Of a DNA stretch of 55,005 bases, positions 25,703 through 33,934 are shown in pieces. The position numbers were made by a program, and so were the translations under genes. The notes under the pieces were generated by a model. It saw only the letters and a list, made by a program, of their open reading frames with translations. It was not told the origin of the DNA and made no database searches. Origin of the DNA: Crocosphaera chwakensis CCY0110 (GTDB lineage Bacteria; Cyanobacteriota; Cyanobacteriia; Cyanobacteriales; Microcystaceae); contig NZ_AAXW01000034.1 in assembly GCF_000169335.1 (NCBI RefSeq), positions 1 through 55,005 of the forward strand, written 5' to 3'. Numbering within the stretch: the first letter of the stretch is position 1; each line of letters begins with the position of its first letter.

Positions 25703-26266
25703 ATGAAGTTAAATAATATGGTTTTAGTAACTTACAAATGGTCTATAGATAAATGGCATGAACTGGTAAACTCTGGAGTGCTAGAAGACCAAAAAGTAGA
25801 GTTATTAGAAGGAAATATAGTCGAGATGAGTCCAGAGGGAGTTGAGCATAGCTTTACTAACGAAAACATTGTTATTTATCTGCGAGATAAGCTATCTGGA
25901 TTAGCTCATGTTAGAGAATCCCATCCCATTACTTTAAACGATTCTGAACCCGAACCCGATATTGCTATTGTTAAATTGCCTTTAACTATTTATCGTACTC
26001 ATCATCCTTATGCAGAAGATATTTATTGGTTAATTGAAGTGTCTCAGCGAACCCTTAAGAAAGATTTAGAACAGAAAGTTATTACTTATGCTCGTAATAA
26101 AATTTCTGAATATTGGGTAATCGATCTAAAAAATAAAAAGTTAATTCTTCATACTCAACCTAACAAAGATAAATACTTACAAATCGTTGAATATCAATCA
26201 GGAATAGTAACGCCTCAAGCTTTCCCAAATATTGAGATCGCAATCGACAATTTATTATTATATTAA
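25703..26266 (+). CDS. Uma2 family (DUF820) PD-(D/E)XK-fold protein
   Basis: A 187-residue Uma2 protein. Seen: YKWSIDKWHELVNSGVLEDQKVELLEGNIVEMSPEGVEHS (about 11-50), then ESHPITLNDSEPEPDIAIVKLP, where Glu and Asp of EPEPDIAI lie at the metal site, and DIYWLIEVSQRTLKKDLEQKVITYARNKISEYWVIDL, with Glu and Lys completing the fold. The catalytic set looks intact. It lies between two direct repeats of 43 bp and ends at a palindromic terminator, so it may have arrived or could be lost as a unit. Uma2 genes are numerous in cyanobacteria and their job is not known. Confidence 0.85.
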   Translation: MKLNNMVLVTYKWSIDKWHELVNSGVLEDQKVELLEGNIVEMSPEGVEHSFTNENIVIYLRDKLSGLAHVRESHPITLNDSEPEPDIAIVKLPLTIYRTHHPYAEDIYWLIEVSQRTLKKDLEQKVITYARNKISEYWVIDLKNKKLILHTQPNKDKYLQIVEYQSGIVTPQAFPNIEIAIDNLLLY

Positions 26267-26274
26267 TTATAAAA

Positions 26275-26300
26275 GTAGGGTGGGCAATGCCCACCTTTTT
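26275..26300. terminator. Palindromic repeat terminator, second copy
   Basis: GTAGGGTGGGC AAT GCCCACC followed by TTTTT, nearly identical to 22612-22632. It follows the Uma2 gene by 8 bp and faces the convergent flavodiiron gene, whose stop lies about 25 bp further on. Confidence 0.8.
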
Positions 26301-26323
26301 GATGTTAATTCATCACTATCTCA

Positions 26324-28045
26324 TTAATAATGACTACCGGACTTGCGATGATGAATAGCTGTGACCCCATCTTGTAGGACTTCCCCTTTAGTAACGATCG
26401 CATAAATTACCCAATGATCCCCACATTCCATGCGATCGCCCACTTTACACTCTAAATAAGCTAACGCATCTTGCAAAATGGGAGAACCATTATCCGCTAC
26501 TTCCGTTTTAACTCCCTCAAAGCGATCTTCTCCAGGAGAAAAAGGCTTAAGAAAATGCTTCATCAAACCAATATGATCCCCTTCTCTAAGAATATTCAAG
26601 ACAAAGGAATTCCCCTTATGTAACAAAGATTCGATCGCCCGTTCTTTGGCCACTGCTACGGTAAACCCAGGAGGGTTAAACGTTGCCTGAGAGATCCAAG
26701 ACGCTAACATTGCCCCACTTAACTCTTCTTCTTGACAAGTGACAATGGATAATGATCCCACAATACGTCCTAAAGCCTGTTGTAGTCTATCTGTCTGGGA
26801 CTGACTAACAGAATTCTTAGGTTGACGGCGTTTTTGAGCTTTTTTCACCGCTTGGGCGAAGTCCGTCCCAGCTTCCTCACAGGTTTTTAACGTTGCCTGA
26901 GTGGGGCTAAATTTCACCCTGATGGGGTCAAAACCAAATTGATAACCCCCGTCCCGAAATTTGCTTTCTAAGAGGTCTATGGCTTCTCCACTCCAGCCAT
27001 AGGAGCCAAATACGCCAGCCAGTTTCGATTTATCCGCATTGGCTAAGGTGATCCCTAACGCGGTCTGGATCTGAGTCGGAGCGTGTCCCCCCAAGGTAGG
27101 GGACCCAAAAATAAACCCAGAACAGCCATTAATAGCTTCTTTGATGTCGTCGGGTTCGGCCACTTCTGCGTTGATTGATTCTACCCTCACCCCAGCTTTG
27201 GTGATACCACTGGCGATCGCCTGGGACAAAGTAGCCGTATTGCCGTAAGCAGAAGCGTAAATGAGGGCAACGCTCAAGGTGTTGGCTTTTTGAGCTTCTA
27301 ACCACTGTTGATAGGAGTCGGTTAACTCCCTTAACCCGTAACGAACTAATGGCCCGTGACCAGTTCCGTAAATCTGAGCCGGTTTACGGCTTAATTTTTC
27401 TAAAGCGGTATTAATTTGTTTAGCGTAGGGAGCAATTAAACAATCAAAATAATAGCGTCGATCTTCTGCGTAAACGCTCCACCCTTCATCAAAAATTTGA
27501 TCCCCACACACATGGGCCCCAAATAGTTTATCGGTGTAAAGAACCCCTGTTTTTGGGTCATAGGTACACAGTTGTGCCGGGTAACGGGGGTTCGGAGTGG
27601 TAATAAATTCCAGTTGATGGCCTTTACCTAAATCTAAGATATCTTCCCCTTTTACAACTTGTAATTCAGGGGAAAATTCAGAGGATAAAATATTAGGTAA
27701 CAGTACCGCCCCTGGATTAGAACAAACGATGGTAATCTGGGGAGCAATTTTTAGTAATGCTTTGATTGTTTCCCCTCGGTTGGGGTTAACATGACCCAAA
27801 ATTAAATAATCAATAGTAGTCGGATCAATGCGTTCTTGAAGGGCTTTTAAAAAGATGTCAGTAAAGGATTCTCCTGGGGGATCAATTAAGGCAATTTTAT
27901 CCCCTTGAATGAGGTAAGAATTAGCGGTAGTTCCTCTTTTTAAACCGTATTCAATTTCAAATTTTAATCGGTCCCATGTCCGCGATCGCATGACAATAGT
28001 ATCGGAACCAATGGGACAAACTTGTACGTCTCTGGGTTTCATCAT
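26324..28045 (-). CDS. flv1: Flavodiiron protein of the non-canonical class A (Flv1 type)
   Basis: The 573-residue protein has the cyanobacterial three-domain layout: metallo-beta-lactamase-like domain (about 1-250), flavodoxin domain (ALIYASAYGNTATLSQAIASGI, about 257-400) and NAD(P)H:flavin-reductase domain (about 420-573). Such proteins reduce O2 to water at the acceptor side of photosystem I. The canonical diiron ligand run H-x-E-x-D-H is here H85-V-N87-P-N89-R, and the later ligand region reads TTPNPRYPAQL, so most iron ligands are replaced. This is known for Flv1 and Flv2, which pair with canonical Flv3 or Flv4. No flv4/sll0218 partner lies nearby, so I favour Flv1. Start could be the first or second ATG. 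Confidence 0.87.
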   Translation of the reverse strand: MMKPRDVQVCPIGSDTIVMRSRTWDRLKFEIEYGLKRGTTANSYLIQGDKIALIDPPGESFTDIFLKALQERIDPTTIDYLILGHVNPNRGETIKALLKIAPQITIVCSNPGAVLLPNILSSEFSPELQVVKGEDILDLGKGHQLEFITTPNPRYPAQLCTYDPKTGVLYTDKLFGAHVCGDQIFDEGWSVYAEDRRYYFDCLIAPYAKQINTALEKLSRKPAQIYGTGHGPLVRYGLRELTDSYQQWLEAQKANTLSVALIYASAYGNTATLSQAIASGITKAGVRVESINAEVAEPDDIKEAINGCSGFIFGSPTLGGHAPTQIQTALGITLANADKSKLAGVFGSYGWSGEAIDLLESKFRDGGYQFGFDPIRVKFSPTQATLKTCEEAGTDFAQAVKKAQKRRQPKNSVSQSQTDRLQQALGRIVGSLSIVTCQEEELSGAMLASWISQATFNPPGFTVAVAKERAIESLLHKGNSFVLNILREGDHIGLMKHFLKPFSPGEDRFEGVKTEVADNGSPILQDALAYLECKVGDRMECGDHWVIYAIVTKGEVLQDGVTAIHHRKSGSHY

Positions 28046-28063
28046 AAACTTTTTTGGGATAAA

Positions 28064-28540
28064 TTAATTGAGTTTGCTTAAGTTTTTAACCGTATAGGTT
28101 ATTTCATCATCTGCTAATATTTTTTGATAGTCGATGGCCACACGGGTTGGATAACCTAATGTCGGATCATAAGTAATTAAAATTTCATCGGCATTACGTT
28201 GAATGGCATCTTTGATAATTTTAAAGAGTTCCTCAATGGTTTTCGGTAATGTTAAATCGGTAATGACTTGATTATTATTTAGATTAACAACTTGAGTAAT
28301 TTTATCATTTTTAACGGAAACTTTGAGAGGCACATTGCTTGGTAGAGGACAAAAACATTGTTGTTGATAGATATATTGATAATTTTTTAGTTGTTGCGAT
28401 CGCCATAATTGACGATTTTCTTTTAATTCTTCTATTAATAGGGAATTACTTTCATTATTAGCAGACATAGGCATAATATTCACCAACATTACCATTAATA
28501 ATCCTATTACTAATAAAGTAAAGAATTGCAAAATTTTCAT
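28064..28540 (-). CDS. Exported DUF6174-like protein
   Basis: A 158-residue protein with an N-terminal signal peptide or anchor (FFTLLVIGLLMVMLVNIMPMSA, about 6-27). The body has the pattern ENRQLWRSQQLKNYQYIYQQQCFCPLP (39-65), then NVPLKVSVKNDKITQVV, TIEELFKIIKDAIQRNADEILITYDPTLGYPTRVAIDYQKILADDEITYTV. This is the layout of the DUF6174 family as I remember it: small secreted beta-rich proteins with a CxC and a DPxxGYP motif, of unknown function. It is immediately upstream of the flavodiiron gene on the same strand (18 bp gap) and probably co-transcribed. Confidence 0.72.
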   Translation of the reverse strand: MKILQFFTLLVIGLLMVMLVNIMPMSANNESNSLLIEELKENRQLWRSQQLKNYQYIYQQQCFCPLPSNVPLKVSVKNDKITQVVNLNNNQVITDLTLPKTIEELFKIIKDAIQRNADEILITYDPTLGYPTRVAIDYQKILADDEITYTVKNLSKLN

Positions 28541-28574
28541 CGCTTCTTGCCTCTATTTTTTGTTTTTTAAACAA

Positions 28575-28602
28575 AGACAGGCGTACTATAGCACGCCTGT
28601 CT
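28575..28602 (-). terminator. Strong hairpin terminator after infC
   Basis: AGACAGGCGT and ACGCCTGTCT form a perfect 10-bp stem with an 8-base loop. T-rich tracts follow on both strands (TTTGTTT on the minus strand). It lies downstream of infC and upstream of the DUF6174-like gene. Confidence 0.8.
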
Positions 28603-28720
28603 ACTTTTTAAAATTTTTTCAGTAAAGGTTAAAATAATTTTAGGAATAAGAAGATTTGTCTTATCAGGGACTTAGATAGTTATTCTATTTTTTATCTCCT
28701 TATCCCTTGATCTTCTTAAA

Positions 28721-29260
28721 TCATTTTGACTCTTTTTTGGGACTCATCAACATCATCATGTTACGGCCTTCTCGTTTTGGAGCTTGTTGAATTTCTGCTA
28801 ATTCTTGTAGGTCAGTGGCCATGCGACTGAGTAAGTCTTGTGCTAGGTTAGAGTGTTGTATTTCTCTCCCTCGAAAGGTGATGGTTGCTTTTACTTTATC
28901 TCCTGACTTAAGAAAGCGTTTAGCCTGATTGACTCGCACTTGATAATCATGCTCTGATATTTTATAGCGCATTTTTACTTCCTTAACATCAGCCGTATGT
29001 TGTTTTTTCTTAGCTTCTCTGGCTTTTTTCTCCTGTTCAAATTTATATTTACCGTAGTCCATAATACGGCAAACAGGAGGTTTAGCACTTTCACTAACTA
29101 ATACCAGGTCTAAATCTCGTTCTTGAGCAACATTTAAGGCTTCTTCAGGGGTAATAATCCCCAATTGCGAACCATCACTATCGATGACTCGAATTTCAGG
29201 GAAGCGGATTCTTTCGTTAATTTTGGGGAGATCGCGTTGTGTGCGTCTTTTATCTATCAC
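28721..29260 (-). CDS. infC: Translation initiation factor IF-3
   Basis: IF-3 binds the 30S subunit, blocks premature 50S joining and checks the start codon. Seen: the N-domain INERIRFPEIRVIDSDGSQLGIITPEEALNVAQERDLDLVLV, the signature KPPVCRIMDYGKYKFEQEKKAREAKK linker, and the C-domain VKEVKMRYKISEHDYQVRVNQAKRFLKSGDKVKATITFRGREI. No ATG lies near the N-terminus. An in-frame TAA sits directly before a TTG at 29308, so that TTG is the longest possible start (195 residues). A GTG at 29260 gives 179 residues starting MIDKRRTQ, closer to the usual length, and I annotate that. Non-ATG starts are typical of infC, where they allow autoregulation. Confidence 0.93.
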   Translation of the reverse strand: MIDKRRTQRDLPKINERIRFPEIRVIDSDGSQLGIITPEEALNVAQERDLDLVLVSESAKPPVCRIMDYGKYKFEQEKKAREAKKKQHTADVKEVKMRYKISEHDYQVRVNQAKRFLKSGDKVKATITFRGREIQHSNLAQDLLSRMATDLQELAEIQQAPKREGRNMMMLMSPKKESK

Positions 29261-29502
29261 AGGCGTTTGTAATGTCTCTTGATATGATTGATGAACGTTA
29301 GTAGTCAATTAAGGCTGTAATAGTAGCCTATTTTATTGTAATCATTTTCTACTAAGTTCTGGTAGTATTTATTGAGTGATATTGTTAATTTTGGGGAATT
29401 TATCCTTGAGGATAATTTCACCCCTATATTACTCCCTAGTTTAATCCTTCTATGAGCCATCGTAAAATAAAAAGGTGTAAAGATTTATAACAGGATAATT
29501 GC

Positions 29503-30450
29503 GTGAGTCATCAACAAGCTTGGGAGAAGCGCATCGGACGACAAAGACAATGGATTTGGCGAGGTTGGCCAATTCGTTACACTTTTTTACCTGCTGAAAC
29601 TGACCAAGAAACTAAAAGAAAACCGCCTTTAATCTTATTACATGGATTTGGGGCAGCCGTAGAGCATTGGCGACAGAATATACCCACATTAAGACAACAA
29701 CATCGAGTCTATGCTTTAGATTTATTGGGGTTTGGGCGATCGCGAAAAGCAGCCACAGAATATACTGCTTATTTATGGGCCGAACAAATTTATGATTTTT
29801 GGCAAACCTTTATCGGTGAACCTGTTATTTTGGTAGGTAATTCTATTGGTTCTTTAGTATGTTTAACCGTCGCGTTTAAATATCCTGAAATGGTTGCAGG
29901 ATTAGCTATGATAAGTTTACCTGACGTTTCTTTGAGACAAGAAACCATTCCCAAAGGATTACGACCTATTGTTAATACTATTGAAGGGTTATTTGCACCA
30001 CCTTTGTTATTAAAAACTCTATTTAATATTATCCGCCGTCCTGGGGTTATTCGTCCTTGGGTTGGTGTCGCTTATTATGATAAATCAGTCATTACTGATG
30101 AATTAGTCGATATGATTACCGTTCCACCTCAAGATCAGGGATCTGCTAGGGCATTTTGTTTGCTGTTTGAAGGACTCAGAAAACCTAACTATGCCCCTCC
30201 TGTTAAAACTGTTTTACCCCATTTAACCATTCCTATGTTATTAATCTGGGGTCGTCAAGATAGAATGGTTCCTGTTAGTTTAGCATCTCAATTTGTTAAA
30301 TTAAATCCTAAAATTACATTAAAAGAATTAGATAATGCTGGTCATTGTCCTCATGATGAATGTCCTGTTCGCTTTAATGAAATTTTATTAGAATGGACGG
30401 AAACAGTAAGTAATTTACATTTTAATGGTGATAAAGGATTCAGTTCCTAG
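29503..30450 (+). CDS. Alpha/beta hydrolase (pheophytinase/chlorophyll-dephytylase-like group)
   Basis: A 315-residue alpha/beta hydrolase starting at a GTG. Seen: LILLHGFGAAVEHWRQN (oxyanion region, about 45-61), YALDLLGFGRSRK, the nucleophile elbow ILVGNSIGSLVCL with Ser near 114, the acid Asp in IWGRQDRMVP near 252, and the general-base His in LDNAGHCPHDECPVRFNEILLEW near 283. The GFG and GNSIGS forms and the Trp-rich start (QRQWIWRGWPIRY) resemble the plant pheophytinase and dephytylase relatives found in cyanobacteria, which remove phytol from chlorophyll derivatives. Substrate assignment is inference. The gene stands alone. Confidence 0.85.
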   Translation: MSHQQAWEKRIGRQRQWIWRGWPIRYTFLPAETDQETKRKPPLILLHGFGAAVEHWRQNIPTLRQQHRVYALDLLGFGRSRKAATEYTAYLWAEQIYDFWQTFIGEPVILVGNSIGSLVCLTVAFKYPEMVAGLAMISLPDVSLRQETIPKGLRPIVNTIEGLFAPPLLLKTLFNIIRRPGVIRPWVGVAYYDKSVITDELVDMITVPPQDQGSARAFCLLFEGLRKPNYAPPVKTVLPHLTIPMLLIWGRQDRMVPVSLASQFVKLNPKITLKELDNAGHCPHDECPVRFNEILLEWTETVSNLHFNGDKGFSS

Positions 30451-30477
30451 CTGTTCAATAATACTAACTAATTTACC

Positions 30478-30615
30478 TTACATGCGACTATGTTTTCCTT
30501 CAGGTATAGGTTTTTGTATCATTTGGCGATTAACGTATTCTTGTGCTGCTTTGGTTTCAAGCAATTGTAAAAATTTATCTAAAGTTGACGATTTTTTTTG
30601 AGTTTACACCATCAT
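30478..30615 (-). pseudogene. Possible remnant of a short gene with an early nonsense codon
   Basis: On the minus strand ATG-ATG-GTG at 30615-30607 is followed by TAA (30606-30604), then 41 open codons (TQKKSSTLDKFLQLLETKAA, then QEYVNRQMIQKPIPEGKHSR) and a final TAA at 30480-30478. The peptide is amphipathic and protein-like, with an ending (EYVNRQMIQKPIPEGKHSRM) that does not look random. It could be a 45-residue gene broken at codon 4. I do not recognise the family. Confidence 0.3.
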
Positions 30616-30663
30616 CTTGAGTTATTTAATATTCATTTACAATAATTTTCATATATTAAACGA

Positions 30664-30687
30664 TAAAGCCCGAATTAACAGGCTTTA
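30664..30687. terminator. Short hairpin between convergent genes
   Basis: TAAAGCC (30664-30670) and GGCTTTA (30681-30687) with a 10-base loop. It lies downstream of the exported gene at 30740 (minus) and after the hydrolase gene (plus). T-rich flanks are modest. Confidence 0.45.
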
Positions 30688-30739
30688 CATTCAATCTTTA
30701 TAAATTAAAGATGATCAAAAAATTGCTATTTTAAGGATA

Positions 30740-31297
30740 CTATTCGCTCAGATTATAATATCTTAATTCTAGAACACCTTGACCATTTAAAACATATTGA
30801 CTAGAAACATTTCGTAAGCTTTCTGGTCTTGTTGTGGTAAAGGGTAATGAGTTATAAGAAGAAATAGGATCATTGCCGAAATTAATGATTCCAGAGTCAA
30901 CACCGGCAGGACTAATTTCTTGTCCGAAGGTTGTTTGTCCTGGTGTACTATTTGGCAAGTCTAAGAGTTGATTATTATCTGGGAAATTGTTCCCATAATA
31001 GGTTTGATTCCCTGCACTGTTACCATATCGAGAAACACCATTATAGTTTCTATTAGCTTGTGGAACCATTTGATTATTAACAGGAACCCTACCATTAAAA
31101 CTGCTTTGTTGTTCTTGTGTTTCTTGGGGTTGATTTGTCACCCTGTTTGGATTACAAATAGAAGATAAATCAATGGTTTGACCGGCTTGATTTACCATAT
31201 AACAGGGAGGAATTGCTCGAACCATTCCTGCACTAATTAATACAGTTATAAATGTGGATAATCCAGTAATTGAAAAAAGTTTTTGTGTTAATCTCAT
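30740..31297 (-). CDS. Exported hypothetical protein, Asn/Gln-rich
   Basis: The 185-residue product has a signal peptide (LFSITGLSTFITVLISAGMVRA, about 7-28). A short conserved-looking start of the mature part follows (IPPCYMVNQAGQTIDLSSICN, 29-49) with two Cys that could form a disulfide. The rest is low-complexity and rich in Asn, Gln, Ser and Tyr, ending YVLNGQGVLELRYYNLSE. The Cys-containing segment resembles the N-terminus of many small exported cyanobacterial proteins of unknown role. Nothing suggests an enzyme. It stands alone. Confidence 0.65.
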   Translation of the reverse strand: MRLTQKLFSITGLSTFITVLISAGMVRAIPPCYMVNQAGQTIDLSSICNPNRVTNQPQETQEQQSSFNGRVPVNNQMVPQANRNYNGVSRYGNSAGNQTYYGNNFPDNNQLLDLPNSTPGQTTFGQEISPAGVDSGIINFGNDPISSYNSLPFTTTRPESLRNVSSQYVLNGQGVLELRYYNLSE

Positions 31298-31543
31298 TAT
31301 ATATTTGACCTCCCTAACCTTTGGAGGTTATCTACAATAGTGTCTTCTTTATTTTGATCGTAACTAAAACAATTAGGCTTTTACTTCAACCAAAGGAAGA
31401 TATTTATCTAATCTAATGCCTTCTTTAAGATAGACAATAGACAATATCATCCAAGTTTCACAATATCGTCATGAGAATGTCATATCAGTTTGTAATGATG
31501 ATTCATAGCTAGAACAGCTTAATCATTAATTATCTTAAGTACT

Positions 31544-31702
31544 ATGAATTCTCTAAAAGTTACGCTGACTATATTAGTGTTAGTAATTATGATTTATCCG
31601 CTATATAAAATAAAATCTGCGTTAGGGATTAATTTAGTAGCTAACTATCATGCTCCCGATACTCTTATTTATGCTAAAAAAGCTCTCAAGAAACTCAAAT
31701 AA
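31544..31702 (+). CDS. Small single-pass membrane protein (52 aa)
   Basis: ATG at 31544 opens 52 codons: MNSLKVTLTILVLVIMIYPL, then YKIKSALGINLVANYHAPDT, then LIYAKKALKKLK. It has one N-terminal membrane helix (about 6-22) and a basic amphipathic tail. Codon use resembles the neighbouring genes and the frame ends just before a large inverted repeat. I do not recognise a family. The layout recalls small photosystem or stress membrane peptides, but that is not evidence of function. Confidence 0.5.
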   Translation: MNSLKVTLTILVLVIMIYPLYKIKSALGINLVANYHAPDTLIYAKKALKKLK

Positions 31703-31719
31703 TAACTAATTCCAAAAGC

Positions 31720-31780
31720 TAACAATCCTGATAACTTGATAACGATTCGTATAACCAGAACCAAGCTGTCAGGATTGTTA
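31720..31780. terminator. 11-bp inverted repeat between convergent genes
   Basis: AACAATCCTGA (31721-31731) is perfectly complementary to TCAGGATTGTT (31769-31779), enclosing 37 bases. It lies between the 52-residue ORF (plus) and heme oxygenase (minus), so it probably terminates both. Confidence 0.6.
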
Positions 31781-31809
31781 TATAAATTGTAATTATTTAA
31801 GGTTTAACC

Positions 31810-32529
31810 TTATTGTTCGGCTGCTGCTAACTCAGTGCTTCCTTTACTACGACGACGAGTTAAGGTGTTAAAGACCATAATACCAATGGCTTTAATTAAG
31901 TTACCTTCTAATTCCATAAACATTTTCATGTTCATGCCAAAAGCAGCATTAGCTTCATCAACAATCTTTTCGGCTGTTGCTTGGTCAATGGGTAATTCAT
32001 TTAATGCTTGACGATACTCATTTTTAAAGGCTTTTTCGTCGGAAATAGTTTCAAATTCGTAAAAAGCTGTTCCACCATTTTCCCCTAAATTCATCGCCCG
32101 TTGTGCAATTTTCTTGAGAATTTGTCCCCCAGATAAATCCCCTAAATAACGGGTATAAGAATGGGCTGCTAATAACTCAGGTTGGTTTTGAGCAACCTCG
32201 TGAATACGTGCTACGTAAGCTTGTGCTGCTTGTGAAGGAGCGACTTCATTGCGCCAATTCGCTCCATAATAAAATGATAAATCTTTCTCTAAAGATTGCT
32301 TACGATGTAACTGGGGAAAGTAAATTTTAGAAACTAATTCGTGATGGCGTAGTTTCTCCATTTCTTCTTCCATGGCACTATAGACAAAATAGAGATTAGC
32401 CACCAATGTTCGATAGGAATTCTTTTCTACAACTCCTTTCAAAAAACACTTGACAAAACCAACATTTTCTGCCATTGTATGGGACTTTTTTGTGCCTTCC
32501 CGTAACATGGTTGCTAAATTAACGCTCAT
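31810..32529 (-). CDS. ho1: Heme oxygenase (biliverdin-forming)
   Basis: A 239-residue heme oxygenase that opens heme to biliverdin IX-alpha, CO and iron with reduced ferredoxin, the first step toward phycobilins. Seen: the proximal heme ligand His17 in LREGTKKSHTMAENVGFV; FLKGVVEKNSYRTLVANLYFVYSAMEEEM (about 30-58); and the distal helix hallmark YTRYLGDLSGGQILKKIAQRAM near 145-166 with the flexible Gly pair. Length and sequence fit the constitutive cyanobacterial HO1. The low-oxygen HO2 is similar, so the isoform is less certain than the function. No hemN-like or other low-oxygen gene is adjacent, which favours HO1. Confidence 0.95.
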   Translation of the reverse strand: MSVNLATMLREGTKKSHTMAENVGFVKCFLKGVVEKNSYRTLVANLYFVYSAMEEEMEKLRHHELVSKIYFPQLHRKQSLEKDLSFYYGANWRNEVAPSQAAQAYVARIHEVAQNQPELLAAHSYTRYLGDLSGGQILKKIAQRAMNLGENGGTAFYEFETISDEKAFKNEYRQALNELPIDQATAEKIVDEANAAFGMNMKMFMELEGNLIKAIGIMVFNTLTRRRSKGSTELAAAEQ

Positions 32530-32821
32530 GCTATCTCTTCCTGTTATTTAAGTGAACATTAGATCGGTGACTTAATGACAAAAGCTTAAAAAACCGCCTA
32601 GTTGTGTAGCGTATCTTGATTTGGTGCAAATTTTTATTAAGAATTCTTACGACAACAAGAGGAAGATAGCCCAAAAAGTCAGAGTCAATGAAAACAAACA
32701 CTAGAAGAAAAAAGGCGGAATCTCAGAAGTTTTAAGATTTTTCATCTATAGAAAAATAAAATTAATTATCATTCAGACAATAATAAAGTTTTGTAAAGAA
32801 AATTCAATTCAAAATAAGGTT
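32530..32821. other. Intergenic region between ho1 and psbO
   Basis: Holds the upstream region of heme oxygenase (minus strand). It is AT-rich, with no coding frame or RNA recognised. The psbO terminator closes it on the right at 32822-32845. Confidence 0.35.
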
Positions 32822-32845
32822 AAAAAAAGGGGCTTATTGCCCCTT
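32822..32845 (-). terminator. Intrinsic terminator of psbO
   Basis: On the minus strand AAGGGGC, loop AATAA, GCCCCTT and a run of seven Ts. It is about 45 bp after the psbO stop codon. Confidence 0.85.
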
Positions 32846-32889
32846 AGCTTTATAAAGATAATGTGACAAAATTTACATTCCTTTGACCC

Positions 32890-33717
32890 TTATCCTTCAG
32901 GGGTGACGCGAGCATAGAAAATACCCCGAATTTTCACCTCAACGGGTTCTTTAGCCCCTAAATCGGTATCAGAAGGCTGCTCACTTTCAAATACGCCAGC
33001 AATTTCTCCTGTTTCTTGATCTACCTTAGTTACTTGAAGAGAAATCGATCCTTTACCAATGGGAGTTTGTTTCACATTAGCATAGTCTTCCTTATCCGCC
33101 GTGGCAGGTAAAGCAACTGCATTATCATAACCCGTGGCTAAACCACGACCTTTGGGATCAAGGAAAGTTGCACCACGGTAAGAGGGAACCCTAAAATCAC
33201 CTTCAAAATCAATGGAACTATTGATAGAACTAAACCCAGGTTCTGTTGTACCAACTAAGTTTTTGATGGTGAAGAAGAAAGGAACTTGTTCCCCTCCAGG
33301 AAGTTGAACGGTAACAGGTTGGAAATCAATTCCACCTTGTTCTTGGAAGGTAACGACTCCATCTTCATCAACGCTAATTTTGCCACTAATTTGCTCTAAA
33401 CTGGTGGTATAACGAGTTAATAACTTACCAGGTACATATTCTGCTTCTTGGCGTTTATTAACTGGTTCTTCTTTTACAAAATATTCTTGAGGTTCTAAAC
33501 AGAGGTCATCAACAAAATAAGTTTGACCTGGTTCAATGGGAATAGAACCCCGTGTAAATTCAGAAATTTGGGGACATTTGTTAGCTAGTCCAGTGTTTAA
33601 AATTTCATCGTAGGTTAAGTCCTGGGGATTAACCGCATTCGCTGGGCCTTCGCTACAAGCGGTAATAAAACCCAAACATAAGGCAAGAAAAGCAATCAGT
33701 AATGCGCGAAACCTCAT
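32890..33717 (-). CDS. psbO: Photosystem II manganese-stabilising protein PsbO
   Basis: The extrinsic 33-kDa protein on the lumenal side of photosystem II that shields the Mn4CaO5 cluster. A signal peptide (FRALLIAFLALCLGFITACSEGPANA) is followed by LTYDEILNTGLANKCPQISEFTRGSIPIEPGQTYFVDDLCLEPQEYFVKEE, with the two Cys of the conserved disulfide, then PVTVQLPGGEQVPFFFTIKNLVGT, PSYRGATFLDPKGRGLATGYDNAVALPA and a C-terminal KIRGIFYARVTPEG. I prefer the ATG at 33717 (MRFRALL), which has GAGG six bases upstream. An ATG two codons earlier (33723) abuts that site. It ends in a clear terminator. Confidence 0.97.
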   Translation of the reverse strand: MRFRALLIAFLALCLGFITACSEGPANAVNPQDLTYDEILNTGLANKCPQISEFTRGSIPIEPGQTYFVDDLCLEPQEYFVKEEPVNKRQEAEYVPGKLLTRYTTSLEQISGKISVDEDGVVTFQEQGGIDFQPVTVQLPGGEQVPFFFTIKNLVGTTEPGFSSINSSIDFEGDFRVPSYRGATFLDPKGRGLATGYDNAVALPATADKEDYANVKQTPIGKGSISLQVTKVDQETGEIAGVFESEQPSDTDLGAKEPVEVKIRGIFYARVTPEG

Positions 33718-33934
33718 AATCATCCTCGCTTTGTCAATCTCAAATTAAAATGTCTTGTCCCTATGGCCATCACTCATAAAGGAGATAATCTTATAGTCTT
33801 TTGGACAAGTTAGGCAATTGCATCGGGATCTACTCTACCAAAATTCGTCCCCAACATCCCTTTTAAGTTAGGAATTGTTTTGCGCCGAAAATCTTTTATC
33901 ATGGTTATGGCTAGGGAAAAGAGCAAGGATTTAG

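Noticed and set aside
33640..33665. Lipobox-like Cys in the PsbO signal peptide (GFITAC)
   Set aside because: This region is the usual cyanobacterial PsbO leader; lipid attachment is not supported by what is known of the mature protein.
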